A stretch of DNA of 64,000 bases, taken from Trogon surrucura. Its lineage: Eukaryota; Chordata; Aves; Trogoniformes; Trogonidae. The notes under the pieces were generated by a model. The model was not told the DNA's origin, did not search any database, and was given only the letters and a program-made list of their open reading frames with translations. Each line of letters starts with the position of its first letter. Positions within the stretch are counted from its first letter, which is position 1. The DNA is taken from the NCBI GenBank assembly GCA_020746105.1, contig CM036622.1, forward strand, positions 18,701,487-18,765,486, read 5' to 3'. The position numbers and the translations under genes were made by a program. Shown in pieces: positions 1 through 13,260 of the stretch.

Positions 1-3000
1 CCAGACTGTAGCTTCAAAGGGCATTCTTCCTGACACAGGAAAAAGAGGTTTATTTTCAAATCAAATCAAAACACACTTTGTAGTAAAAGAAAACACAATT
101 TGCTTATTTACTAAGAAGGAACACACAAAATCTATTTAGTTTCAAAATGGAGATAGCCTCTTGACTACACCGTTACTGCCTACCAGTTGCTGTCTTAATT
201 GCTGCTACCAGTTAGCTTAATTGGAAAATCAGCTGTTGATTTACACAGTTAATATTCAAAATAAATTTGCATACATAAACACACAGCCTTGATTGATATT
301 TTAAAAAAAAAAAAAAAAAGTTGTCAGAAAAATACCTATCCCCTTTGTCTGGTGGGCTTGATTAACTCTCCAGAAAGAAAATTACCTTCTGCAAAAAAGA
401 AGTGGGCTTGGACTAACACATTAGAGAAAATTACTTCAGACAGTAGCCCCAACAAACACAGGAAGAACTTATATTTTCATAATTCACCTAAACTGCCTTC
501 TCACTGAATACCTTCTGCTGTTTTCAGCCTTGGCTTCTGCTTTGCCTCCACAGCCCTCATCTGCTTCCTCCACTTGGTCATGAATTTACTGCTGCTCAGA
601 TGAAGACACCCACCCAGCTGAGAAATCTTACCATGAAAAGTTCAGTAATGTTTCCTTCTAGATGTTGCTTTTCACCATAATTTTTCTTTCAAATCAGGCT
701 TGGCTTTAATAAATGGCTTTAACTTCTTACCAGTGATTTCTAAATTGTAAGAGTATTACTGCAGGCTTGGAGGACGCTGGACAGGACCTTGTTCAGTGCT
801 GCTAAATTACAAATACAGAGTATCAATCCTATGCCCATGTGTTTAAATAGTGTGTGAATATCTGAAGTAGTTAAAACCGAAGTGCTGGGTTGGGGACACA
901 AGATGTGCTTCAGGACTTTCATGTGTGTAGGGGTTTGGGTGGTTGTTCGGAAGACTGAAGTCTGGGTCAGAGAGGCTCAATCAGGGGATTGTCATACAGA
1001 TATAATAAGGGACAGTGTTGTCTGCTGTACTCCTGATGCTGAAAGAGCAAACTTTTTGCTAAATTTGTTTGGGTTGTATGAATGTGGTAGTAACATCGGG
1101 GAAGTTAGGCAATTGCTGACTGGTTTGAAGTGTGTGTTGAAAGGAAAACACTGGCCTCAGAAGCTTAGATCTCTGCTTTGCTTTAATCACACACAATTAT
1201 ATCACTTTTATGGAAGGTTTGATTGTAGGTCTAAAAACACTAGATTACTACATAAGAAAACTGGATTACACATTTCCGCAGTAGGAATCTTGCTGCCGAG
1301 ACCCGTATTTGCTCAAGTCCATCATTATTCAATTGAAGAACTTGATGCTCCTGAAGAGAGATGAATTACTGCTTCAAAAAGCTGTGCTGGCAATGAAGAA
1401 AATACCACTGATACTGCTGTCTAATTATTTTCAAGTCAATGGTAGGGCTATGTTATTACTGCAGAGACTGAAATGCAGTGTTGAAGATGTTGCTTTTACT
1501 GATGAGAATTCTGGCAGAGAACTGGCTTGCTGGCAGACAAACTTCTGCTGCTGCTGAAGTGAAATTGGTAGTGCTGAAAGATTGTTTTTGAGACCTTCAA
1601 GCAGGATAGAAAGCCTTTTAGGAGTTTCTGTAAGGTAAACTTGAAAAATAAAATCACAATAGAAAAACCTGCTCCAATAAAGAAAACAGTAAAACATTCC
1701 TATTAAAGCCCACTCTTGCAGGCTTTTTTTGAAAGGCTGAGACCCTTGAACATCAGTGGAAGTTGTGTATGTTTTCAGGGTTTATTCTTCAACCTTAAAT
1801 TTTGAGCTTGATTTACTTTCAGGAATGTTCATTTTATAAGAGGCCTGCAATATAACATTTTATCTTATGTGTTCTGAGCAGCGAGGACAAGAAAAGGAAA
1901 ACGAGAATACCGGGAAAATAATATTGCGGGAAATGTTTTAAGGGGGAGTTTGACAAGGGAGAAATAGGATGGAGAACAAAAAAAAAAAGACAATATGGAT
2001 CAAGATGTTATATGATGAATGGTTTGCTGTTTGAAAAAGTTTGAGGTAAAAGGAGGGGAAGTAGCAGCACTTCAGAGTGCTAACAATGAGCCAGAGGACA
2101 AGTCATACCTGTAGAGGGTCTGTTGTCTTGTTGCATATAGGCTTTGAGCAGATTAATTTTCTCCTAACACACATTGAAGCTTTTTGTCCACTGTAATTTT
2201 AAGCATGCACATGTGGCTTTCAGTGTTTACTGAAGCATACATGGAAGAAATTTTCAAGGACATCCACAAAAGGATCAGTATTTATTGTGATACCTCCTGA
2301 AAACTGATGAAAAAAAAGGCAGATGTTTTACAAAACACCTTGTACAAGTGATTATTCTGCCTCACAAACTACTTACCGACTATTCCACTTCAACAAGAGT
2401 TTGCAGAGTGTGATACTTTGATTAAAACCCTGTGCCCTTACTAGAAGTGTTGAATGTGCAACAATGCCAGGGTCTCCAGTGGTATGCAGAGGAACACCTC
2501 ACCTATATAAAAACCTGCCTTTTGTTGAATTTTGGTTACTTTCTCCATTCATCAGTCTTCACAGAATTTGAGCTGGCTTTAATATCTAAGCATAATACAA
2601 CTTAGCCTAGTATAAAACAACTGCCAGAGAGCTAAAAGTAAGTATGCTTTCTTGGCTAATTCAGTGCAGTATGCCTTTTTTGTTTTGAACAATAGTATGT
2701 AAAAAAGTGGTATACCTCCTTTAGGCAGGAGAGAAAAAATTGATTTGCCCATGCTGGCATGGACAGGTTGAGCATCTTTTGCCATTTCCCTAAACCTCGT
2801 ATATTCAGTAAGTAATTAATCCCTGGATCAGATTGCTTTCATTGTACCAACACACATGACTGTATCTTCTAGTTAGCCAAAAAGTAACCATGATGGGATT
2901 GTTGCCCTTATTTGTCTGACTGTTTAGACTAGAAAGGCTACTTACGATGTAAAATGAAAAATGTATTTTTTTATTGTCTAAACTGGTTCAAATTTAAGAC

Positions 3001-3444
3001 TAAGCTTCTGCTTTTACTCTAGATCCAGTAATCAAATGGAAACTTTGTCTACCCTTACCACTACTGCATTAGTCTTCCACCATTATTTTCTTAAATAGAG
3101 TAACAGAAGTCACTTCATGAAAAATGCAATAAACTACTTATAGATCATAATTATTTATTTATCTTCACCTCTTTAGTCCTAAGACGTATTGAGTAATAAA
3201 CGTATATACTTTCCTGTCATCTTAGCGTCAGTCTTCTACTCTACATCAGGTTGATGGTTTCTACCCTATAGCTTGCAGGCAGTATGTTGCTTGTGAGATG
3301 TTCCAGTGCTGGCCACAGCAACAGGGAAATCAAAAGTCAGAATGGGAGGGCTTGATGCCCCCAACACATCACATCCACATTATTGCTAATATTGTGTCCA
3401 TCAAACACTCATTGCTGCAGTGAGTCATAAATTTACTGTATCAG
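1..3444. other. unique AT-rich DNA, no gene recognised
   Basis: No repeat family or gene is recognised here. The longest open stretch is 160 codons on the plus strand (882-1364), overlapped by an 82-codon frame (1309-1557). Neither shows a domain, a signal peptide or convincing splice sites, and frames of this length are expected by chance in AT-rich DNA of this size. A 17-base poly-A run lies at 303-319. I read the stretch as intergenic or intronic. Confidence 0.6.
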
Positions 3445-3458
3445 TCACCAGAGGGCAC
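3445..3458 (+). promoter_or_regulatory. CTCF-like binding site
   Basis: The sequence TCACCAGAGGGCAC agrees at 13 of 14 positions with the CTCF core as I remember it (C-C-R-S-Y-A-G-R-K-G-G-C-R-S). The one mismatch is the first base. In vertebrates CTCF sites anchor chromatin loops and insulators. Binding cannot be judged from sequence alone. The motif runs on the plus strand and faces the minus-strand site at 26480-26493. Confidence 0.4.
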
Positions 3459-6400
3459 TTGAACAGTTTTCACACAGACCATACAGTAAATGACAGAAAT
3501 ACGGGCCAAGCTCTGTAGGAGTGCAGACTGGGCATATAAATATAACCTGTGATGCACCAAGCTTCATAAAAAAATAAATAAATATACTATACAGGAGAAA
3601 AAGAAGACTAGCATAGAACAGAAACAAGTAAAAACTAAACTCATTAAGAACATAAGAGAAAGGTACTGATTTCCTAGCTAAAAATGGAGATTTTTTTTCT
3701 TTAAAAACAAGAGGTAAATTTATCTTTTGATGTAAAGAAAGAGGTGTAGATACGCTTTGTTTTATCTTGCACTTGAGGATTTTTAGTTTCTTGCCAGTCT
3801 AACTGCAAAGCTCATATTGTGTTTCATCTCTGTATTGCCTTTAGTAGTTTATGACCGTTAGGTACTGTGTTATGGAAGAAGTCATTTTAGGTGAAATGAG
3901 GTTTCTTTCTTTTTTGAGAAAATTTTGGAGGTGCTACACTTTTGCAACTCGTGGGAAGCTGGAGCCCTCCTGACAAGGAGCAACTAGTATTCTTTTTTTG
4001 GTTAGGCTTGATATAGGAGGACTTTCTGGTTTTGCTAACAAAGAAATGTTGAGTTGCTTTAGTTCTCTTTCAAAAATAATTTGCCCTCTATTGCCTCTGA
4101 GTCTTGAAATTGTCACAGATGATTACTACAACTAAAACAGGTGCAGGAAAACAGAAATGTGTGTAATTTTTCCAGACTTTCATGTTTAACAGAAGGTGGT
4201 GGGAAAACAATTTTCAAAAACAGAGTATCTAGAAAAATTTCTCCATATATTTATTGTTGTTTGAGAGACACTTGGAAAAAAATGACCAAAGCTTTCCAGC
4301 TAAAGAAATTAAAAGGAAGTAACATCTGAACATATTTGAAGTTATGCTGTATATAAATCAGTCATATGGCTTCAAGTGGTGGTGTACTTTTCCAATCATG
4401 TCTACCATCTAATATTCACTTTCTCCATTAGTGAAATGCTACGTATTCCCTTTGGCAGCTCTGCTTAGATCATTTGGGATTCATATTTCTCTTTTTCTAA
4501 GGTGACATATTCTGCTTCCAAGACTGATACTGAAACTTGTTTTGCATCTCTAATTGTTACCTTATTTATGGTGTAACCACAGGATATAAAAGACTGGGCA
4601 CTGATCCAGTAGTGTTGAGATGAGTTGGAGAAACTCCACTGAATTTTGAGAGAACTTCTTATCTCAGTGAAGTAAATGGGAGACTTGTCCTTCACTTAAG
4701 AAATGCCAGGATGCTACGCAGTGAATTTATTCAGACTGACAGAAATGTAAATGAAATTAAAATATGGCTGGTTTGGGGCAATGGAGTAACAAAGAATGCA
4801 CCGGAATCACTAATTTTACAAATCTGAGCAGATGGATTGTGCAGGCAGGTAAACCATATAAGCCATAAGAGAACATGACAGTTTGGGGCCTCAGAATTTT
4901 CCAAGCAATTTTTGGATTATTTTGAGAATCAAAATATCATAATATTCATCCATTATGAGCTAATTAGCTGAATCTGTATGCATTGAACAGAATTTTTTTA
5001 AAAAAAATAATACTTAGTGCAATGCCAAGGCTGGATTTTTGCTTTCTGTCTTTGCAAATTACTGTTTCTAGACCACTGCAAAGTTAAGTTATGGAAGCTT
5101 TACCTGATTAAAATCACTCTCTTGCTCTGTTGATTTTCTTCAACCATTGGATTAATTGTAAATCTTGACTTCTAGCCACAGTTTAAGAAATTCAGTGTTG
5201 TGAGTCATCAAACTTGTTTAGACTTTTATCACATCATATCCAAAGTAAAATGTAGGGAGAGACGTTTCTGGTCTTTGGATCCAAAATCTGCTCACAAAAT
5301 TTGCTTAAATACCTAAAACTTCAACAGAAAACTGTGTTTTATATTTTTACCTCATGTCTCTGTTTAATTTGGTTTGCTCATTATGGAGAAAGATTTTAAT
5401 CAGTGAAGTTAGTGAACTGGCTAATCTGTCATTATTTTGCTTTTCATTACCCTCCAAGATCATTCCCATGCAGCTCCAGTATATTTAACTAAAATGAGGA
5501 TTTAGCATTCTAAGGCATCAGCTTGTAATGATTCATTATTTCTAATATATTCAGTTCATACCAGATAATTTCAAAGTAAATCCTTTTAACTAGTTCTCTC
5601 CAGTGATCCTTATTTGAGCATTGTACTCAGAAGATCTTGGGGAATCACTATCCGTTACATCTCGGGAAACTGGAATTTTGCCTTAAAAAGAAAAAGTAAA
5701 TCAGTGCTGTTTAATGAGGTCTGTTCTAAGTTCATTGACTCACTGAGTTCCCAACAATATATAAGATCACTGTCAGTTCCTGTATTTACTGAATATTTCT
5801 ACATGAAATGTCCTGTTTGTTATTATGTAATGAGAATTTGTGTCTCTGGATTGGCTTGATTCAAATACAGAAATGAACTGATAGAAAATAGGTGCATGGA
5901 TATTTGAGTCTTAAAAAATTTAAAATGCAAGTTGGAATTGTAGGACTTAAAAGCAGATTCCTAACATTTCCATAGTTTTCTGGGATTCTGGATGCAAGCA
6001 GAGTTATTTTACAAATCTCTAGAATGACAAAGTAGTTGGGCAAAGTCATCTCCAGGTCATCTCTGAGCAATCAGATAGAATTTAAGGAGAACTTGTGGCT
6101 CCAGTTTTCCTTCCCTTGACAGTAGTGTAAAGGTATGACAATTTCAAAAGATTCAGAGGCAAAATTCATCTTCAAAAGAGAAAAGAAAATGCTAATTGTT
6201 TTTTTCTTTAAGGTAACATCATGGAAACTCTTAGAGATTTGCAGCTGGTTTTTACTTGCTTGTTTTGAGGAATTAATTTCTTCTGAATGTTGAATGTTTT
6301 GAACAGGCTCTGTAGCCAACAAAGCAATTTTTAATTGATACTTTTTGTCAGCAAATGTAGTGAACGGAGAAATCTTGGTGGAGAAAGATTAAATTCTGTA

Positions 6401-9400
6401 ACTACATGACACAGCAGATAGTCAGAATTGTTAGCTTCCTCGATGTTCTTTCAGCCCAGAGCTTGTCTAAGTCCTTCAAATGCCTCTAACACAAATAACC
6501 TGTCTTCTTTTGGTCTCCACTTTCTCTGATGTGATACCAGTTCTATCTATCTTGAGGAAATCTACAGCTATGTTAGTCTTAAGTCAGATAATTGAGGTTC
6601 ATAAAAGACAAGTGCTTTGGTTTGGGAGGAGTAGAGGCCTCCATTCCTCTCCTATGGAAGTCAGTGACAAGCCTACCTCAGCATTCCTTGGTTTAGGACT
6701 GGGGCTGCACCTCGGGGGCTTATGTCCATCTCATCCAGTGAACTGGGTTCCAATAAAATCAGCTGTTAGATAAGTTCAAAGTGTGAAGAGATCACAGAGG
6801 GATAAAATATAGCAAGTCTTCAGTGGGTGAAGGACTAGGCCGAATATCCAAACAATAGATAGTATGTAAACTATTATTTTCTTTTCCTCATCCGTATTAT
6901 AACGCATTTTACTAAAGCTGGCTGGGAAATAAAAGTGCAATTTTATGAGTATTTCTTGCTAAAACCATAGGGTTTTCTTTCCCTGTGGAAAAAGTCAGTA
7001 TCTAGACAGCTATGACAACTAGAGGGAATATGGGAATGTTCTAGTCTTTGCTTTACATTAGACAGAAGTAAAACAGCAACCTAGACCATCTACATATCAG
7101 CTGGCTGACCTAATCACTAATCTCTAGTGTTTAGCCACTTTTAAAATTCTCTTGTGGGTACTCTTCAGCTCTATATGGCTAAGGATTCACTGAGTCAAAT
7201 ATAAAGAGTTCTCTTTGGCCCACAGAATATACTACTCACTTGGGAGACCATGGGTCTTTCTTTAAAACATAGACCTTGAACCACATCTCATCCAAGTACC
7301 AGATAATTAATTACACTAATCTAAGCATTGTTAATTTTTTAAATTTGTATCCAAATTTTGCTGTTGCCAGCAAAGCTTCACTAGAGGCATTATTTACCAT
7401 TGGTCAGGGGGATTGCTTAATGGGCATTTTCCATATTAGAAGTCTTTCACTGAAAAAAATTTCTGAGCAGCTCTATTTATTAAATGGAAGGGTAAACTAG
7501 CTGCTAAAACAATCATGTTAGCTCCTCAAAAACTTTTAGAAGTAAATTTAAAATTTGTTTTTTAAGCACAAGCTGACAAGTAATATATAGTGTAAATATT
7601 AATTAGAAGAAAGAGAGTGTATTTTAATTAACAGTGATTTAAAATGTTGAATGTAAAAACCATTTTATCAATGCAGCTTCTTTTTTTCTTGTTTCTTAAT
7701 TGTTACCTCTGGCCCTCTAAACTTCTCAGTAATCCAAATTAAATCTTTCCCCAAAGACCTAATTAGGCCTTTCCCAGAAAAACATAGCACAAAAATGTCA
7801 AGAATAACTTCTACAATATGTTGGGTAAAGGACAAACACCCTTGTCAAAACAGGATACCTGGTCAGAACCACAGATCACTCAGCACTCTCCCTTCACACA
7901 CATTGCTGCCCAGATTAGAGATAGCCAGGAAGTGCGTGTTGTTTACTTGGAAGCTGGCATGAGAACCCCACCGATGTTCCAGCTCGCCAGGATGGAGAGT
8001 GGACGTAATAAAGAATACAGCAATCATCCGCAGCTTCCCTCCCTCGTCCTCCATGACTTTTTGACCATTAGCTTAGTTTACATTTAACAATGGGGGGAAA
8101 AAATAGTCCTGTCATCCTAATCTTTCCTTTTTAATGGGTTTCAGTTTAGCTATGCTTGCTTGGGCTGGTGGGTTTTTTTTTAGTGGGGGAATTTCTTGGA
8201 GGTTTTCCTTTTGTTTTGGTTTTTTTTTCCTCATGTTAAATTCAATTTCTTTAGATTACTTTCTCCTGTCTTGTAAAATGTTGTTAGTTGGTGCTGCATG
8301 CTCAGGAGACCAGCATCCTGTGTTTGGAGTTGGGCACAATGACAATGACAATGTGTGTCCTCTGTGACATGATGGCAAAATTCTATATGAATTGTTTCAC
8401 ACATTCTCACGCATGGGCTGTGAGTTTACTTCATAGAAAATGCTGTAGGCAGAAAAAAAGCACAGACTTACAATGGCCACGAAAGTAATATAGTTTATCG
8501 GGCTGAATAGCAAAGATTTTAAAAGACAAGAATGCCCTTTATGATCACTGCTCTGTGGTCTATTACTGGTTTGGGTTTCTGGAAGCTGAAGGGGGAGCAC
8601 AGGGCCCTGGACAAGCAGCCTTCACAAAAAAATTTCAACACTACAAAACTGGATCTATTAATACTGTGTTTTTATCTCCTTGTGTTTCTGGGTTCTTGCG
8701 CTTTTGTATGTGACAGAAAAATCACCCAAAACCAGGAATAGGAAAGCGTTAGGAACATTTCCTTAGCTATAATTTTTGCATGGCATAAAGTGAGTAATGA
8801 TCCACAATAGGTTTGAAGGTAGAGCTATGTAAACACCTGGAGAATTAGTAGTCACTTTAAAGGAGCCTTGTGGGAAAAGCCTGTCTCCTGTTAAAAGACA
8901 CAAAATGGCAGTTCTGTGGACAAAAATCCACCATGCACATGGATGAATGACTAAAATTACTGCAACTTCTAGAAGCTGCCACAGAGTAATGCAAATAACC
9001 TGATAACAGACACAAATTTTCAGCTCCAAGAGCTCTGACTGGAGCTTTAAAAATACTTTCCAAGTTTTCCCTCCACTGTTGCACTGACTGGACTCCAGCA
9101 GGACTTGTGATCTGAAGTCCTAGGATAAGACATCAAAAGTGGCTTAGCCCACTGACTTGCGGTGGCTTTAGAAGATAGTCTGCTTTAGAAATCCGTCATA
9201 CTCCTAGTTTATCTAGAGTTAATGACAGAGAGGGTTGGTACAATGTGGGTTACCTCATTTCCAAGCTAGAGTTGAAGGACACTACTAAGGTACAAAACCC
9301 AGGGATAAAATATGTCTAATGGGGCACTAGAAGATAAGAGCTTGAGCTCAGAAGGTTCAAAACCTGAATTTTTCCTTATTTGAGGACTTTCAACCCAAAT

Positions 9401-11080
9401 TATTCAAGTACTGCCTCTTTCTTCCATTGAGGAATCTCAAGGGAAATATTAAGCAGATGTCATCTTTTGGGCTACGATTCACAGGACCAAAATCTACCTC
9501 TAGAAGCTTACTCCGTTTGGGTGGAAAAATACTAATCCAGAAGCCAGCAAGTCTGTTGATCAAGGCTTTGTAGCAAGAAGATGCATTTATACCACAAAAT
9601 AATGCTCATGACAAAATGAAATCACCATGAAAAAATGTATTTAAATCATCCTTTGTGAAGATAAAAAGTTTCAAATGTGTCATGTAAGACTCTACGTAGT
9701 CTGTGTGATGTACTTTCTTGGTTAGGCAAGCGAGGTGCCCTGGCAACTTCGTGTACGTTAATGTGGAAATGCTATAGAAGATCTCAAAAATGAGTTTAAC
9801 TTCATCCAAAGTGAGGCCTTTCCCTGTTTTGAAATTATACCTTAAGGGACATAGAGGAAAATTAACCAGAATTTACATGTATTAACTATTCAGCAAGCAG
9901 TTTGACTAAAATCAAAGATAGAATTTCAAAGCCAACTCAAGTCTCTCTAAGTGTGTCTACACAAGAGCTTAATGTGCCTTAAAAGGGAATTCAGATTAAC
10001 TTGATAACAGAATCTGATTCCTAAACTGGTGACTCACTACTTACACTTTGTACAGGAAACATGTAGTTACTTCCTTCAACCTGTGATTCAATCAGGCAAT
10101 CTGGCATACTAAAAATTTTTCCTATAACTGCTGACTTTTTTTCAATGACAGACTTGCAGACAAATTCCTGAAAGTTTCTTTAGAATTTTTCTGTTTCTTT
10201 CTGAAGAGGTTAAAGCAAATGTGATGTTTAATGTCTCCGTCATTGGAAATGTGTATGTTCTAGACTTTATTACCAAGTATAACCTACTCAATTTCTTCTT
10301 TGTACTTGAAGAGCTGAAAGATATCACAATGAACGGATAAAATTTGGGTTTGCATGACCCAAATCAGAAAATACTAATGCGCTTTTTTCTTCTCCTCTTG
10401 ATGAGATGATGCAAAAATGTGTAACTCACTGCAGTCTATAGGCATCTCACTGAATCTATAGGCATCAATTATCAGGATCAGAAACTTATGAAGACATCCT
10501 AAAGTCACCTTTACTCATTGAGTAGTGAATACTTTGAATAGTTTCCACTCAAATTCTGAAGTATTGTTGAGAATAGAAATCATCCAACTTCTTCTTCAAA
10601 TTGCTGCAGAATTTTCTCTCCTAGGAAGGATACTAAAGTCTGTCTTTTTTGTTTGATTTGGATTTTCTTTGTCTTTTTCTTTTAGCTAAAAAGCAAACCA
10701 GAATGAAATACCACAGCAGTTTCCACTCAAATACTGCTCTTATTTTTATTCTATTCTGATCAAAAAGATTTATTTTTTAATAAGAGTGCTTTAAAGCTTC
10801 TTTTAAAAATGTGTGTGTGATTTCCCTTTAAATCAGTTGGTTTTTCAATTGATAATGCATAGGAAGGGGGTTGCTTCTAACCAAAAACGTCTTTTTACTA
10901 ACAATCAATATATTCTGCCTCAATACCAAATAACAATTCCCGGAACAAGGCACACTGAGTCTCTTCTTATTTGATTAGAAGACTTGTTTCTCATGGGCAC
11001 TCATGCTGATTTATGAATACCTATTGTTCTTAATTTAACTACACATTCAGTTTTGCACAATGGAAGATATATACACTCTG
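3459..11080. other. unique AT-rich DNA, no gene recognised
   Basis: I see no gene, LTR or SINE. All open frames are under 100 codons and lack recognisable domains. A short purine-flanked ATGACA-type repeat lies near 8337-8352. Near 4660-4690 a phrase resembles the 'AGTGAAGT-AATGGGAG' wording of old amniote DNA-transposon remnants, but it is too decayed to call. A short tandem duplication at 10425-10465 is listed separately. Confidence 0.55.
10425..10465. repeat. two-copy tandem duplication, about 21 bp
   Basis: Two adjacent units read CTCACTGCAGTCTATAGGCAT and, with one base less, CTCACTGAATCTATAGGCAT. The only difference is GCAG versus GAA after CTCACT. This is a small local duplication and no function is implied. 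Confidence 0.8.
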
Positions 11081-11110
11081 GCCCTGATTCATTCAGCACA
11101 CATATGAGAC
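11081..11110. repeat. possible old amniote MITE fragment
   Basis: The phrase TGGCCCTGATTCATTCAGCAC resembles the terminal wording (GGCCCTGATTCAGCAAAGCAC) of a dispersed palindromic DNA-transposon remnant that I remember from reptile and bird genomes. Only this short end is recognisable, and no matching inverted end was found. Confidence 0.3.
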
Positions 11111-11332
11111 CCAAGCTTCTACATGTGGTGCTATTAAGTGCTACTAGGTGCTTAATTCTAGAAATCCTTGGGCTACAATAAATAAAATTTTATCAAGCAA
11201 TTAACCCAGGAATTCTTTGAATAATACAGGAAGAGCTTTTCTCTTTAAGTTGGTGAATGCCACAAAGTCTAATAAATAGAGGTTTTTGTTTCAAGTGCTT
11301 TAATGGGGAAAAAAAATCAAATAAGCATCTAA

Positions 11333-11400
11333 AACTTCAGGGGCCAAATTCTTCTGTCATTAACAGTGATACAAAATTACTGAATTCAGAGGAAATATAA
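11333..11400. repeat. old dispersed repeat sharing a GGCCAAATTCT core
   Basis: It begins GGGGCCAAATTCTTCTGTCA and continues ACAGTGATACAAAATTACTGAATTCAG. The 11-mer GGCCAAATTCT (11342-11352) recurs as its exact reverse complement at 19578-19588, and a shorter AAATTTGGCCC lies at 22835-22845. The wording matches my memory of a palindromic non-autonomous element common in turtles, crocodilians and birds, with short inverted ends and a CAGTGTAA-rich body. The family name is uncertain. Confidence 0.4.
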
Positions 11401-11520
11401 TTATGGAACAGCAGTTTTTCCAGTACGATTTGGACTTACAGGTGCCTCTTACATCTGTGACATTAAACACAAAGTCTCCTGAAAACAAAGTTGAAGTACT
11501 GGGGTTAGGAGTGTACTTCA

Positions 11521-11586
11521 CCCCTTCCTTCCTCTCCTCTTCCTCTCCCCTATTCTCTCTTTCTCTTCTCTCTCTCCTCATTTCTC
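11521..11586. repeat. polypyrimidine / polypurine tract
   Basis: Sixty-six bases of C and T on the plus strand, broken only by A at 11552 and 11580, with CTCTCTC, CCTCTCC and TTCTCTT blocks. Such strand-asymmetric tracts can form triplex (H-DNA) structures and mutate quickly. The open frames on both strands here are low-complexity artefacts. Confidence 0.85.
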
Positions 11587-12454
11587 ACCGCTACGCTGAC
11601 TCTGGCCCATACAGGTGAAGGTATACAAAAGTAAGAAGCTATTCTGAAGTAATAAGTACAGTTTGAATCTTAAAAATGCATATTTTTTGCAGTTGAGGAT
11701 GTCTTTCCAGTAAGCTTTTGTAATTTTAAATAATTGGTTGTAATTTAAATAATCAGCTAATGCATGCCTACTTCTTCAGGGCCAGTATAGATATTTTTAA
11801 GCTATCAAAAGGAAGAAGAATAGCTGGAATATGATTTTAAAATCTCAACTTAGATTAAAACTTTGGTCTAAAGACTTTTGTCAGCTTAAGTTGTAAGAAG
11901 CAGCAAATCAGAAAATAATTTCAAAGGAAAAATAGGCTTGGGTGTGCCATGTATGTCACACAGTTCTTTCCAATCAAAATGTTTTTGATGCACCATATGC
12001 ATGATCAATGCCAGGCATGTTTTATCTCTTAAAGCACTCTTTGCATTTTGGTGTTTGTCAACACAACTTACTGTGTTTGATCTACTTAAGTGCAAGATGG
12101 CTCTAGGTCACCATTTTTTCTTTACCACCCTAGTTAGCTTTGAGCAAAACTGTCATCTTGATCAAGTTCAAACTCATCCTCACTGTTCTTAATTGTATCA
12201 CCCACAACTGAAAGCTACAGTCCTTCTCAAAGTAATGTCTGCTTGAGATTCCCCATAGCGTCTTGGCGTAGTGATAGTTGAGAAGTGACTTTTGGATTGG
12301 GCATCTCATAGAGCCGCATGGTCCAGATAGATCCTCCCCATCTTTGCCTGAGTATTGACTCAAGTAATGCAGCCAAACACAGTTTTCATGCTATATCGGG
12401 AGAAATTAATACTGCAGATATTTATGTGAAACATTAAAGAAATGTAACTTATTT
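11587..12454. other. unique AT-rich DNA, no gene recognised
   Basis: I see no repeat family, RNA gene or convincing coding frame. The 60-75 codon frames present overlap on both strands and show no domains. Confidence 0.55.
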
Positions 12455-13260
12455 CAGCAGAATAGAATCGGAGAGCCCTGTGGAAATCACCTAGCCATCT
12501 TCTTGTGCCAGTGTCATTCCTGACAGATATATATCTCACCACTGATAGGAAGATTGTCGAGCTTCCTGCAACTTACTGAAGTGTTTTACTGTCTTGCTGT
12601 TCAAAAGCACCTCCTAACGTCCACCCTTCTTAACGCAATTTAGACTGTATTAGTCCTAGGGAATGGATTTTCCCTTTTATTTTTTTTTTTCTGCAGTAGC
12701 CTTCTGTATATTTGAAAACTTAACAACTTCTCTGCCTTTCCTTTAAGACTATTTCCAAAATCTATGTTCCTTTATCCCCTCTCTCATTGTTCATAGCTCG
12801 AGTTCCAATTTTTATACAGGGCTACCGCTTTGCTCAGTGCTCCTATAGCATCAGCTGAAGGAAACTGAAAGATGTCTTCTTATATCCTGAAACAGGTTCA
12901 TACATGTATCCCAGTATCATGTTTGTCTTTTTCTTCTGTGCTGTTAGCACAGTTTCTGAGCCACTATAAACCCCGAATCATTGCTCAAGAATCCCCACCT
13001 AATGAGTTGCCCTTCCTCTTACAATGATATGATTATGCAGTTAATTCTTACCTAACTACAGATCCTCAGATTTATTCCTAGAGTTACATCCTACTTTTTC
13101 AGGTCATTTCTCCCATTTGGCAAGATCATTTTGAATTCTAATCCTGTCCTCCAAGGTACTCACAACTCTTCCTAGCTCCATGCCACTTGAAAATTTAATA
13201 AGCTCATTCCTATAATACATATTTTTTTACAAAAAAACCTGAAGATTTTCCGTAATTGTA
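12455..13260 (-). mobile_element. decayed ancient CR1/L3-like LINE, minus strand
   Basis: Read on the plus strand, the wording follows the antisense of the old amniote CR1/L3 consensus in order. First comes GTCATTCCTGACAGATAT (near 12510-12530), then AAGCACCTCCTAACGTCCA (near 12605), ATTTTGAATTCTAATCCTG (near 13128) and CCAAGGTACTCACAACTCTT (near 13150), and last the 'CCACTTGAAAATTTAATAAGC' phrase. The 3' end of the element is at the low-coordinate side, where a worn AGAATAGAATC resembles the CR1 tail. The reverse-transcriptase frame is destroyed. Divergence is high and there are many indels, so this is a very old copy. Boundaries are approximate. Confidence 0.65.

Noticed and set aside
882..1557. 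A gene formed by overlapping plus frames of 160 and 82 codons
   Set aside because: No domain, no splice signals and no CpG or codon-use signal. Frames of this size are expected by chance in 64 kb of AT-rich DNA.
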